Program-made: the position numbers and the translations under genes
In this document: piece by piece, positions 1-7,743 of the stretch
Numbering within the stretch: the first letter of the stretch is position 1
How the letters are laid out: every line of letters starts with the position of its first letter
The notes under the pieces: model-generated
Databases searched by the model: none
Told to the model about the DNA's origin: nothing
Seen by the model: only the letters and a program-made list of their open reading frames with translations
Assembly: GCA_902465105.1 (NCBI GenBank)
Contig: CABQLM010000057.1
Location: forward strand, 1-13,012
Reading direction: 5' to 3'
DNA from: an uncultured Collinsella sp.
GTDB taxonomy: Bacteria; Actinomycetota; Coriobacteriia; Coriobacteriales; Coriobacteriaceae
DNA: 13,012 nt

Positions 1-25
1 AATCCAAGGGTTATACCCTAAGAGC

Positions 26-51
26 AAACCACCCCTTTTAGGGGTGGTTTT
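26..51. terminator. Hairpin terminator downstream of mscL
   Basis: A perfect 10-bp stem (26-35 with 41-50) encloses a 5-nt loop and is followed on the plus strand by a short T run. It lies about 60 bp beyond the mscL stop, so it could end mscL transcripts on the minus strand and also those of any plus-strand gene left of the window. The T run is short in both directions (TTTT on plus, a broken TTTGCTCTT on minus), so efficiency is uncertain. Confidence 0.65.
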
Positions 52-108
52 GATTGCTGCGTTGTTTGGCAAGGTAGCGGATGCTGCGCGCTGTCGGCTC
101 TAAGGCAG

Positions 109-534
109 CTACGCCCGGGGCAGCTCGCTTCCGCAGTGGCAACACTTGGTCGCGCCTTCGTGCACCTCTTCCAAGCAATACGGGCAGACGGGCGCCGGTG
201 CGGCTTCCTCGGCGGTGGCGCCGGCGAGCTTGTCTCCAATTTCCTGCGCTTTGTTGAAAGCCTTGACGATGGCAAAGACAATCGCCGCCACAATCAAAAA
301 GTTGATGCACGCGCCGATAAACGCACCAAAGTCGATATTGGTGCCCGGCACCACCAACCCCGAGATCTCGGTGGCGCTGCCGCCGGCAATCACGGAGATA
401 AGCGGGTTGATGATGTTATCGGTAAGCGAGGTCACGATGGCGGTGAATGCGCCGCCGATAATCACGCCGACGGCCATGTCTATCACGTTGCCGCGATTGA
501 TGAATTCCTTGAACTCGTTGAGCAATGCCTTCAT
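109..534 (-). CDS. mscL: Large-conductance mechanosensitive channel MscL with C-terminal zinc ribbon
   Basis: This is the homopentameric membrane channel that opens under turgor stress and releases solutes. The 141-residue product starts with the family N-terminus (MKALLNEFKEFINRGNVIDM). TM1 spans about residues 16-46, with the glycine/alanine-rich pore lining and the NPLI stretch. TM2 spans about 69-93. The usual C-terminal helical bundle is replaced by a short acidic/alanine linker and a CxxC-x10-CxxC zinc ribbon (Cys117, Cys120, Cys131, Cys134). The ATG at 534 is preferred over an upstream in-frame start because it has a GAGGAA ribosome binding site and matches the family N-terminus. The gene is divergent from the neighbouring GTPase gene and ends before a hairpin. 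Family assignment is firm; the ribbon's role is unknown. Confidence 0.95.
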   Translation of the reverse strand: MKALLNEFKEFINRGNVIDMAVGVIIGGAFTAIVTSLTDNIINPLISVIAGGSATEISGLVVPGTNIDFGAFIGACINFLIVAAIVFAIVKAFNKAQEIGDKLAGATAEEAAPAPVCPYCLEEVHEGATKCCHCGSELPRA

Positions 535-690
535 GGTGGTTCCTCGCTGTTGTGGGAATCGCGTCGTTGCCGACCCAGATGAGCCCGGGCAGACAAAAAG
601 GGGAGGTACCGGCTTTCGCAAGGCGCGAACCTACGAAAATCGCCGCGCGGCAACGCGGGGCGATGAGCTCGGTCGGGGGATAGGGCCCGC

Positions 691-719
691 TTCGCCCGCC
701 GGCCCGTAAATTGTATCAT
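691..719 (+). promoter_or_regulatory. Weak candidate promoter for the Tet(M)-like GTPase gene
   Basis: TTCGCC (691-696) and TATCAT (714-719) are separated by 17 bp, about 60 bp before the GTPase start. The -35 element matches consensus poorly. This is the best sigma-70-like pair I see in the 245-bp divergent region between mscL and the GTPase gene. I found no convincing promoter for mscL there. Confidence 0.25.
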
Positions 720-779
720 CCAGTGTGGAACGAGGACGCCCGTTGCCGCGTGCGATGGGCTTGTAATAAGAGGAGAGCC

Positions 780-2789
780 ATGTCGAAGCAAGCGGTCGTC
801 GGAATCTTGGCGCATGTCGATGCCGGCAAGACCACGTTGGCCGAGGCCATGCTGTTCAACGCGGGTCGCATTCGCAAGCGCGGCCGCGTGGACGATGGCG
901 ATTCGCATTTGGACACTAACGCGATCGAGCGCGAGCGTGGCATTACGATTTTCTCGTCGCAGGCCGTGCTCGATCATGGCGACACCCACGTCATGCTCGT
1001 GGATGCACCGGGGCATGTCGATTTTTCTGCCGAGGCGGAGCGCACATTGCGCGCGCTCGACTACGCGATTTTGGTTGTGGGCGCCAACGATGGCGTGCAG
1101 GGGCATACCGAAACCCTGTGGCGTCTTCTTGCGCGCTATGACATCCCAACGTTCATCTTTATCAACAAGATCGATTTGGAGAATCCCGGCCACGATGTTT
1201 TGCTGGCACAGCTTGGGCAGCGTCTTTCTGAGGGCTGCCTGGATGCTAACGAACTGTTGGCGGGCGGTGCCGTTCAGGAGGACGCTGCTGCGTTGGACGA
1301 AGCGGCGCTCGAGGAGTTTCTTGAAGTGGGTGGGCTTTCCGTCGCAACGCTGTCACGCATGGTTGCCGAGCGTAAATTGTTTCCCTGCTTTGCTGGCTCG
1401 GCGCTCAGGGACCAGGGCGTGGACGAGCTACTGGACGGCATGTGTACGCTGATGCGTGAACAGGCGTGGCTCCCGGAGTTTGCCGCACGCGTCTACCGCG
1501 TGAGCCGTGGGGATCGCGGTGAGCGCTTGGCTTGGGTTAAAGTGACCGGCGGCACGCTGCGCGCAAAACAGACGATTAACGGACGTTCCGGCGCCGAGGC
1601 ATGGGAGCAGAAGGTCGATCAGGTGCGCATCTATAACGGCGAGAAGTATGAGCTTGCCCAAGAAGTTGCCGCTGGCGGTATTTGTGCCGTGACGGGTCTT
1701 GCGCACGTTCGCCCGGGGGACGCCCTGGGCGCGGAGCCTGCGGGCGATGCACCTGTCATTGCGCCGGTCCTCACCTATACGGTGCTTCCGGGCGAACACG
1801 ATGTCCATGCGGTGTTCAAAGCGCTGACTGAGTTGGCGGACGAAGATCCCATGCTCGGCGTAAGCTGGAACACGCATCTTGAACAAATACATCTGCAGCT
1901 CATGGGAGCGGTGCAGCTCGAGGTCGTGCAGCGCGTGCTGGCCGATCGTTTTGGCCTTGCGGTCGAGTTTGAGCCCGGCGGCATCCTCTATAAGGAGACG
2001 ATTTCGCAGCCGGTCGAGGGCGTGGGCCACTTTGAGCCACTGCGCCATTATGCCGAGGTGCATCTGAGCCTGGAGCCGTTGCCAGCGGGTTCGGGCGTGC
2101 AGTTTGGCACCGTGACCTCGACCGACGAGCTCGATCTTAACTGGCAGCGTCTGGCACTTACTAACGCCATGGAGCACGATCACCTGGGCGTGCTGACCGG
2201 CTCGCCCATCACCGATGTACGCATTACGCTCACAGGTGGCCGTGCGCATGCCAAACACACCGAGGGCGGCGACTTTCGCCAGGCCACGTACCGCGCGATT
2301 CGCCAGGGTTTGATGCAGGCGCGTGAGGCCGGCGCGGCGGTGCTGCTGGAGCCGTGGTATCGCTTTGAGCTCGAGGTGCCGGGGGAGTGCGTGGGCCGGG
2401 CGCTTTCAGATGCCACGCGCATGGGTGCCGAGTACGAGCCGCCGACGATGGCGGGGGACCGGGCGAAGCTTGTGGGTCGCGTGCCGGCATCCGAGGTGCA
2501 GGACTATGCCCTGGAGGTAGCTGCCTACACAAGCGGCCGCGGTCATCTGTACCTGGAGTTCGCCGGTTATGCGGCTTGCCATGATGCCGAGCGCGTAATC
2601 GAGACGGCCGCCTATGAGCCCGAGGCCGATCTGCCCAACACGCCTGATTCGGTCTTTTGCTCTCACGGTGCCGGTTACACGGTCAAATGGTACGACGTAC
2701 CCGCCGCGGCGCACGTAAAGGTCGATCCCTCCACCTTCCGCCCCTGGCGAGCAGCAGATGCCGAGTTTTTCGGCCACATGTGCCATTAG
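780..2789 (+). CDS. Tet(M)/EF-G-like translational GTPase (ribosomal protection protein relative)
   Basis: This 669-residue GTPase has the Tet(M)/Tet(O)/Tet(W) layout and should act on the ribosome. G motifs are intact: G1 AHVDAGKT (11-18), G2 RGITI (53-57), G3 DAPGH (75-79, with the catalytic-type His79) and G4 NKID (129-132). EF-G-like domains II to V follow. The domain IV loop that in Tet(M) reads SPVSTPADFR reads AKHTEGGDFR here (491-500), so the tip that displaces tetracycline is not conserved. The protein is longer than Tet(M) (about 639 residues) and ends in a distinct tail (NTPDSVFCSHGAGYTVKWYD). The ATG at 780 follows an AGGAG site; a TTG in frame at 711 has none. It is probably an intrinsic translation factor of this subfamily. 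Tetracycline resistance cannot be assumed. Confidence 0.88.
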   Translation: MSKQAVVGILAHVDAGKTTLAEAMLFNAGRIRKRGRVDDGDSHLDTNAIERERGITIFSSQAVLDHGDTHVMLVDAPGHVDFSAEAERTLRALDYAILVVGANDGVQGHTETLWRLLARYDIPTFIFINKIDLENPGHDVLLAQLGQRLSEGCLDANELLAGGAVQEDAAALDEAALEEFLEVGGLSVATLSRMVAERKLFPCFAGSALRDQGVDELLDGMCTLMREQAWLPEFAARVYRVSRGDRGERLAWVKVTGGTLRAKQTINGRSGAEAWEQKVDQVRIYNGEKYELAQEVAAGGICAVTGLAHVRPGDALGAEPAGDAPVIAPVLTYTVLPGEHDVHAVFKALTELADEDPMLGVSWNTHLEQIHLQLMGAVQLEVVQRVLADRFGLAVEFEPGGILYKETISQPVEGVGHFEPLRHYAEVHLSLEPLPAGSGVQFGTVTSTDELDLNWQRLALTNAMEHDHLGVLTGSPITDVRITLTGGRAHAKHTEGGDFRQATYRAIRQGLMQAREAGAAVLLEPWYRFELEVPGECVGRALSDATRMGAEYEPPTMAGDRAKLVGRVPASEVQDYALEVAAYTSGRGHLYLEFAGYAACHDAERVIETAAYEPEADLPNTPDSVFCSHGAGYTVKWYDVPAAAHVKVDPSTFRPWRAADAEFFGHMCH

Positions 2790-2856
2790 GGGACGGGGTA
2801 GAAATGGTAGGTTTTCTGGTTCTCTAGTCCTTGACAAATTGGTTTTGGTGTCAGCG

Positions 2857-2885
2857 TGACAAATTGTCAGTCCCTTTGTCAGATT
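2857..2885 (+). repeat. Palindromic intergenic repeat, copy A (degenerate)
   Basis: TGACAAA (2857-2863) pairs with TTTGTCA (2875-2881) around an 11-nt loop. The 3' part (2868-2885) contains the GTCCCTTTGTC core shared with copies at 6581-6613 and 10629-10677. A nested palindrome TGACAA-A-TTGTCA occupies 2857-2869, and the 10-mer TGACAAATTG also occurs at 2832-2841. The copy lies between the GTPase gene and ATPase 1. It resembles REP-type intergenic palindromes and has no coding content. Confidence 0.6.
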
Positions 2886-2919
2886 AAGTTGGTATAACTC
2901 GGTACAAGTTGGTATAACT
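2886..2919 (+). repeat. Two 14-bp direct repeats, 20-bp period, upstream of ATPase 1
   Basis: AAGTTGGTATAACT occurs identically at 2886-2899 and 2906-2919, so repeat starts are exactly 20 bp apart (about two helical turns). Each copy has short dyad symmetry (AGTT...AACT). The second copy ends 33 bp before the ATPase 1 start codon. This layout fits an operator or iteron-type protein-binding array. The binding protein is unknown; the ATPase, through its putative C-terminal winged helix, is one candidate. Confidence 0.7.
2889..2918 (+). promoter_or_regulatory. Candidate promoter built from the two direct repeats
   Basis: TTGGTA (2889-2894) in the first repeat and TATAAC (2913-2918) in the second make a sigma-70-like pair with an 18-bp spacer. 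If it is used, a protein bound to the repeats would cover both elements, which would suit autorepression of ATPase 1 and the UvrA2 gene. Sequence match only. Confidence 0.4.
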
Positions 2920-2952
2920 ATTGCCAGGGTTTGCCAATCCGAGGAGTCCGAC

Positions 2953-4071
2953 ATGAATCCAAATCCCTTTAAGCCCACTGCCGGCAAGCGGCCCCCGATA
3001 CTCATCGGCCGCGAGTCGGTCATCGAAGATTTTGAGGAAGGACTCGACAACGGCGCTGGAGCGCCGGGCAGGCTCATGCTCATTACGGGAAACCGCGGCT
3101 GTGGCAAAACGGTTCTCTTGCGGGAGCTGCAGCGTTTAGCTAGCGAGCGCGGATGGGCGGTTGTCTCCGATTCCGCGTCGCTTGGCTTATGCGACCGCTT
3201 GGCCGATGCGCTTCGCTCGAATAAACCCGTTGTGACGTCAATGGAGTTCGGTCCGTCGTTTGGTCGGATGTCGGTCGAGGCGGCGCGAGCAAAGGGCGAG
3301 ACGTTGCGAGGGCTGGTCAACGAGCGCCTCAAGAGGCTCGGTCCAGGCAAGGGCATACTGTTTGCGATTGACGAGGCACAATCGGCGTCTATCGAGGAAC
3401 TGGCGGCTCTTGCCGTTCTCTATCAGCAGGTGCTCGGAGACCAGGATGCCACGGGCTTGCCCGATAGCGACCAGCGTGGTCTTGCGCTGGTGTTTGCCGG
3501 CTTACCTAGTATGGTTGACGATCTGCTCGAAGAGCCGAGCGTGACGTTTTTGCGGCGTGCCCAGCAGCGTACGCTGGGGGCGATTTCTTTGCCCGAGGTG
3601 CGCGATTCATATATCCAGACGGTCAAAAACGCTGGTCTTTACGTTGACGCGGGGACGGCGGACCTTGCGGCACACAAGAGCATGGGGCATCCCTATATGG
3701 TTCAGCTGGTGGGATATTACATGTGGCGGTCTGCCGTTCGGCGTGACTCGCAGGTCATTGAAGTGTGCGATGTCGAGGCTGGCTACGCCGATGCCGTCTC
3801 CGAGTTCTATGAAGCGGTCGACGCGCCCCTGTATTACGGGTTGCGCAGTCCGCAACGCCTCTTTATCGAGGCCATGGCTGCTGACGAGGGTAAGCCGACG
3901 CGCATGGCGGATATCATTGAGCGTTGCGATCGCACCCAGAGCTGGGCGAGTAAATATCGCGCAAGCTTGATTCGCGAGCGAGTCATCGAGGCTGCCGGAT
4001 ACGGCCTCGTCCGGTTTACCGTGCCCATGCTGGGCGCGTACATTCGAGATCGCATTTTATGGCATGAGTAG
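2953..4071 (+). CDS. AAA+ family ATP-binding protein with putative C-terminal winged helix (ATPase 1)
   Basis: The 372-residue protein has a Walker A GNRGCGKT (46-53), a Walker B ILFAIDE (135-141), a sensor-1-like strand LALVFAGLP (177-185) and an FLRRAQQ motif (199-205). The last 90 or so residues look like a winged-helix domain (MADIIERCDRTQSWASKYR, then RVIEAAGYGLVRFTVP). The N-terminal NPFKPTAGKRP...IGRE resembles the NPFTPSFG...AGR entry of a widespread uncharacterised actinobacterial ATPase group. The fold order recalls Orc1/Cdc6- and STAND-type ATPases. ATPase 2 (6619-7719) is a paralogue. A GAGGAG site 6 nt upstream fixes the ATG. The gene follows a two-copy direct repeat and is 13 nt from, or overlaps, the UvrA2 gene, implying co-expression. 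Specific function is unknown. Confidence 0.88.
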   Translation: MNPNPFKPTAGKRPPILIGRESVIEDFEEGLDNGAGAPGRLMLITGNRGCGKTVLLRELQRLASERGWAVVSDSASLGLCDRLADALRSNKPVVTSMEFGPSFGRMSVEAARAKGETLRGLVNERLKRLGPGKGILFAIDEAQSASIEELAALAVLYQQVLGDQDATGLPDSDQRGLALVFAGLPSMVDDLLEEPSVTFLRRAQQRTLGAISLPEVRDSYIQTVKNAGLYVDAGTADLAAHKSMGHPYMVQLVGYYMWRSAVRRDSQVIEVCDVEAGYADAVSEFYEAVDAPLYYGLRSPQRLFIEAMAADEGKPTRMADIIERCDRTQSWASKYRASLIRERVIEAAGYGLVRFTVPMLGAYIRDRILWHE

Positions 4072-4084
4072 GGTGATAAAGGTG

Positions 4085-6577
4085 ATGGAACAGAAGATGA
4101 GCCCGCGGGCTATCGAGGTGCGTGGCGCGCGTGTACATAACCTCAAGGACATCGATATCGATATTCCGCTGGGAAAGCTCGTGGGTATTGCCGGCGTGTC
4201 GGGTTCGGGCAAGAGTTCGCTGGCGCTGGGGGTTCTTTATGCCGAGGGCTCGCGTCGCTACCTGGAGGCGCTAAGCACCTATACCCGCCGTCGTCTAACG
4301 CAGGCCGAACATGCCCAGGTGGACGAGGTGCTGCACGTGCCAGCGGCGCTCGCATTGCATCAGCGCCCCAGCGTGCCGGGCGTGCGTTCTACCTTTGGCA
4401 CCATGACCGAGCTCAACAATAGCCTGCGTCTGCTCTTTAGCCGTTGCGCCCATCACGTATGCCCGCATTGCGGGGCGCGTTTGGAGCCGAGCCTTAACGT
4501 GGCCGCAGGCCTGTCGCTCACGTGTCCGACGTGCGGCCGCGAGTTCTACGCGCCGAGTGCCGAGGATTTGGCTTTCAATAGCGGTGGTGCGTGCCCTACC
4601 TGCGGCGGCACCGGTGTCATGCGCGAGGTGGACGAGGCGAGCCTGGTGCCCGACGAGTCAAAGACCATCAACGAGGGCGCAGTGCTTCCCTGGGGTACGC
4701 TCATGTGGGATCTGATGAAGCAAGTGGCCGGCGAGATGGGCGTGCGTACCGACGTGCCGTTTAACCAGCTCACGCCTCAAGAGCGCGACATCGTGTTCCA
4801 CGGCCCGGCGGTTAAGAAGCACATTCTTTACGTTCCCAAAAACGGCGAGGGTGCCACGCCGCTCGACTTCACCTATTACAACGCCGTCTATACCGTCGAG
4901 AATGCGCTCGCCAAGGTCAAGGACGATAAGGGCTTAAAACGCGTTGCGCGCTTTTTGCGCGAGGGCCCATGCCGTGATTGCGACGGTACGCGTCTCTCCG
5001 AGGCTGCGCGCCAGCCCCAGGTGCGCGGTATCAATCTGTCACAGGCGGCGGCCATGACGCTTGGTGATGCGATTGAGTGGGTGCGCGGGGTGCCCGCATC
5101 CTTGCCGCCCGAGATGCGGCCCATGGCAGCGGATATCTGCGATTCGTTTTTGGGCACGGCTCGTCGTCTGGTCGACCTGGGTCTCGATTACCTTTCGCTC
5201 GATCGCGCCGGTGCCACGCTCTCCACGGGTGAGCGTCAGCGCGTGCAGCTCGCCCGCGTGGTGCGCAACCGATCGACGGGTGTGCTTTATGTACTGGACG
5301 AGCCCTCAATTGGCCTGCACCCTGCCAATGTCGACGGCTTGGTGGGTGTGATGCGCGACCTAGTGGGCGACGGCAACACCGTGGTTGTTGTCGACCACGA
5401 TACGCGCGTGTTGGCGGAGGCTGATTATCTGGTTGAGATGGGCCCCGTTGCCGGAGCAGGCGGCGGCAATGTGATCGCCGCTGGTACGGTTGACGAGGTC
5501 GAACAATCGCAGGGCAGCCGCATCGCACCGTTTTTGCGCGCAGACCCCAAGCGTTTGCGCCCGCGGGTGGCTGACGACGAAATGTTCGATCAAGGCCATA
5601 TCCGCATGGCGACCGATGCCATCCATACCGTCAAACCGCTCGAAGTCGATATACCGCGCGGTCGCCTTGTCACGGTGACGGGCGTTTCGGGTTCGGGCAA
5701 GACAACCCTGGTGCTCGAGACGCTCATCCCTGCACTCAAGGCTCAGGCAACTGGCGCGCGCCTGCCAAGCCATGTGCGCTGGGTCGACGCCGAGGGCATC
5801 GCACGCGCCAACCTGATTGACGCCACGCCCATCGGCGCCAACGTGCGCTCGACGGTGGCGACTTATGCCGACATCCATGACGAGCTGCGCCGCGCCTTCG
5901 CCCGTACGTCTGAGGCTAAGGCAGCCGGCTACAAGGCAGGCGCCTTTAGCTACAACACCGGCGCCTTGCGCTGCCCTACGTGCGACGGCACGGGCTCGAT
6001 ATCACTCGACGTGCAGTTTTTGCCCGATGTCGAGATCGTCTGCCCGGCATGTCGCGGCTCACGTTATGCAGACGCGGCTTCGCATATCCATCGCGAGGGC
6101 AAGGACGGGAGCTTGCTTACGTTGCCGCAGCTCATGGATATGAGTGTGGATGAGGCCATCGACGCCACACTGGGACTCAAGAAGGTTCAGACGCGCTTGC
6201 AGACCTTGCACGACCTGGGCTTGGGTTATCTCACGCTCGGTGAACCCACGCCGGCGCTTTCGGGCGGCGAGGCACAGCGTCTTAAGCTTGCGAGCGAGAT
6301 GGGCCGCGTGCAGGACGATGCCGTATTCGTATTCGACGAGCCCACGATCGGCCTACATCCGCTCGATGTTCAGGTGTTGCTGAGTGTGTTCGACGGCCTC
6401 GTTGCCAAGGGCGCCACGGTTATCGTGATTGAACACGATCTCGACCTTATCCGTAACGCCGATTACGTGATTGACATGGGCCCGGGCGGTGGCGATGCGG
6501 GCGGGCAAATCGTCTGTGCCGGCACGCCGGGGGACATCGCGGCCTGCTCCAAGAGCATTACCGGACGTTATCTATAA
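4085..6577 (+). CDS. UvrA-like ABC ATPase lacking the UvrB-binding domain (UvrA2 type)
   Basis: This is a tandem ABC ATPase of the UvrA family, which binds damaged DNA as a dimer. The 830-residue product has Walker A1 GVSGSGKS (37-44), signature 1 LSTGE (379-383), Walker B1 VLYVLDEP (400-407), Walker A2 GVSGSGKT (533-540) and signature 2 LSGGE (725-729). Zinc modules of CPTC...CPTC and CPTC...CPAC type are present. After the CPHCG motif the sequence runs almost directly into the CPTC zinc module, so the UvrB-binding domain of standard UvrA (about 940 residues) is missing. Such UvrA2 proteins are linked in some bacteria to tolerance of DNA-binding drugs. The ATG at 4085 has AGGGTG upstream; an ATG at 4064 overlapping the ATPase 1 stop lacks a clear site. 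Co-transcription with ATPase 1 is likely. Confidence 0.9.
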   Translation: MEQKMSPRAIEVRGARVHNLKDIDIDIPLGKLVGIAGVSGSGKSSLALGVLYAEGSRRYLEALSTYTRRRLTQAEHAQVDEVLHVPAALALHQRPSVPGVRSTFGTMTELNNSLRLLFSRCAHHVCPHCGARLEPSLNVAAGLSLTCPTCGREFYAPSAEDLAFNSGGACPTCGGTGVMREVDEASLVPDESKTINEGAVLPWGTLMWDLMKQVAGEMGVRTDVPFNQLTPQERDIVFHGPAVKKHILYVPKNGEGATPLDFTYYNAVYTVENALAKVKDDKGLKRVARFLREGPCRDCDGTRLSEAARQPQVRGINLSQAAAMTLGDAIEWVRGVPASLPPEMRPMAADICDSFLGTARRLVDLGLDYLSLDRAGATLSTGERQRVQLARVVRNRSTGVLYVLDEPSIGLHPANVDGLVGVMRDLVGDGNTVVVVDHDTRVLAEADYLVEMGPVAGAGGGNVIAAGTVDEVEQSQGSRIAPFLRADPKRLRPRVADDEMFDQGHIRMATDAIHTVKPLEVDIPRGRLVTVTGVSGSGKTTLVLETLIPALKAQATGARLPSHVRWVDAEGIARANLIDATPIGANVRSTVATYADIHDELRRAFARTSEAKAAGYKAGAFSYNTGALRCPTCDGTGSISLDVQFLPDVEIVCPACRGSRYADAASHIHREGKDGSLLTLPQLMDMSVDEAIDATLGLKKVQTRLQTLHDLGLGYLTLGEPTPALSGGEAQRLKLASEMGRVQDDAVFVFDEPTIGLHPLDVQVLLSVFDGLVAKGATVIVIEHDLDLIRNADYVIDMGPGGGDAGGQIVCAGTPGDIAACSKSITGRYL

Positions 6578-6580
6578 CCG

Positions 6581-6613
6581 AATGCGACAAAGGGACAGTC
6601 CCTTTGTCGCATT
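6581..6613. repeat. Palindromic intergenic repeat, copy B (15-bp perfect arms)
   Basis: AATGCGACAAAGGGA (6581-6595) is perfectly complementary to 6599-6613 across a 3-nt CAG centre. It fills nearly all of the 41-bp gap between the convergent UvrA2 and ATPase 2 genes. It shares the GTCCCTTTGTCRCATT core with copies A and C. The hairpin may stop convergent transcripts, but no T run follows on either strand, so I class it as a REP-like repeat first. Confidence 0.8.
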
Positions 6614-6618
6614 GATAC

Positions 6619-7719
6619 CTATTTCACGCATTGAGCTGCGAGATAGTCGCGGAAGAATGGCAATTCAAATGCGACGAGCCCTCGTCCTCGCTCCCCGATG
6701 ATGCCGGCGTCTATCATGCGGCGTCGGTAGCGGGAGACCTGCTGCGGCGAACGCTTAAGGCGCTCGACAAGGTCAGCGGTGGTGGACTCTTCCTCGTCAT
6801 CGAGCATGGCGATGAGGAATCGCTTGTCCTCTGCCGTGAGTTCCCGATAGGTTGCCGCGAGGATTCGATCGTCCATCTCGTCGCGCGCGATTTTGATTCC
6901 CAGGTCAAAGTCGCGTGACGAGATTTCCTTCGAATCGCTTGTGAGGTCCCAGGCACGGTAGCCTACGAGTTGTAATAGGAAGGGAAAACCAGAGATCGAG
7001 CGAACGGCTCGATCGATTCCCTCAGCATCTGCCAGGCGATCGTTTTCCTGGATTGTGCGAATCAAGGCCTCGCGCACGTCATAGTCGGCAATGCGGCCCA
7101 GATGATATTGTTGGGCGCGGCGAAGGAACGAGACCGTCTTGTGGTTCAGTAGCGTCGATACGTTGTTGGGAAGTCCCGCCATGAGCAGAGCGACGCGTTT
7201 CCCATCGGTCACAAAGTGCTGATACGTCGCTGCGAGCTGAATCATCTCGTTGAGTGTCGGGTCCACCTCGTCAACCGTGACGAGCAGACCGGTGCCCGCC
7301 TCGTTGAGCTGGTCGATGATGTCGCTCATGCGATAACGCCAGGTTGAGGCATCGTGAACGCGACTGACCTCGATGCTGCCGAGCGGTGCAATTCCGAGAC
7401 CGGTGACTTCGAAGTGGTTGGACGGGTCGATAAGATGGCCGGCAGCACGTTTCGCCCCGAGCTCGATTTCCTCAAGCATTCCCGGGAGCGCGGTCGTCTT
7501 TACGGCAATCCAGCCGTGGGATTCCGCCCTTGTCGCGAGTGACGACATGAGAGCGGTTTTACCGGTTCCACGCGCGCCTGAGAAGATCGAGGTCAATTCT
7601 GGGCGCCTGCGCTGGCTCAAGAAGGCACGGTCCAAATCCCGAATAATCTGTTGTCTGCCAGCGAGATGGGCAGGAACTTCGCCAAAGCTAGGGGTAAACG
7701 GGTTTTCGAGATATTCCAC
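6619..7719 (-). CDS. AAA+ family ATP-binding protein with putative C-terminal winged helix (ATPase 2)
   Basis: This 366-residue paralogue of ATPase 1 starts with the group's typical entry (ENPFTPSFGEVPAHLAGR). It has Walker A GARGTGKT (48-55), Walker B LLVTVDE (145-151), a sensor-1-like strand VALLMAGLP and the shared FLRRAQQ. A putative C-terminal winged helix includes STTADLVERLKRSPQQVSRY, followed by RRRMIDAGIIGERGRGLVAF. The start is a GTG at 7719 with an AAAGGAGGG site 4 nt away; I see no ATG alternative near it. The gene diverges from the serine recombinase. Three AT-rich 20-bp-spaced repeats lie just upstream. A possible -10 (TAGAAT on the minus strand, 7757-7762) falls between two of them. 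Its role is unknown; ATP-dependent DNA binding or regulation is inferred. Confidence 0.9.
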   Translation of the reverse strand: MEYLENPFTPSFGEVPAHLAGRQQIIRDLDRAFLSQRRRPELTSIFSGARGTGKTALMSSLATRAESHGWIAVKTTALPGMLEEIELGAKRAAGHLIDPSNHFEVTGLGIAPLGSIEVSRVHDASTWRYRMSDIIDQLNEAGTGLLVTVDEVDPTLNEMIQLAATYQHFVTDGKRVALLMAGLPNNVSTLLNHKTVSFLRRAQQYHLGRIADYDVREALIRTIQENDRLADAEGIDRAVRSISGFPFLLQLVGYRAWDLTSDSKEISSRDFDLGIKIARDEMDDRILAATYRELTAEDKRFLIAMLDDEEESTTADLVERLKRSPQQVSRYRRRMIDAGIIGERGRGLVAFELPFFRDYLAAQCVK

Positions 7720-7743
7720 AATGCCCTCCTTTAGCGTCTCGGG

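Noticed and set aside
1..21. Short open tail (NPRVIP then TAA) on the plus strand at the left edge
   Set aside because: Six codons are too few to support a gene end; other frames are equally possible.
711..779. N-terminal extension of the GTPase from a TTG codon
   Set aside because: The ATG at 780 has a good ribosome binding site and gives the family N-terminus; the extension resembles nothing in Tet(M)-like proteins.
531..1193. 220-codon open frame on the minus strand upstream of mscL
   Set aside because: Overlaps the GTPase gene and the mscL start region; the product has no recognisable features.
1428..2258. 276-codon open frame on the minus strand
   Set aside because: Antisense to the translational GTPase, with no family features and no ribosome binding site.
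780..2789. Calling the GTPase a tetracycline resistance gene
   Set aside because: The key domain IV loop differs from that of known ribosomal protection proteins and there is no sign of a mobile resistance context at this gene.
2886..2919. CRISPR-like array
   Set aside because: Only two short copies with a 6-bp gap; no spacers of CRISPR length and no cas genes.
6581..6613. Classic rho-independent terminator between the UvrA2 and ATPase 2 genes
   Set aside because: The stem is strong but no T run follows on either strand, and the sequence belongs to the repeat family.
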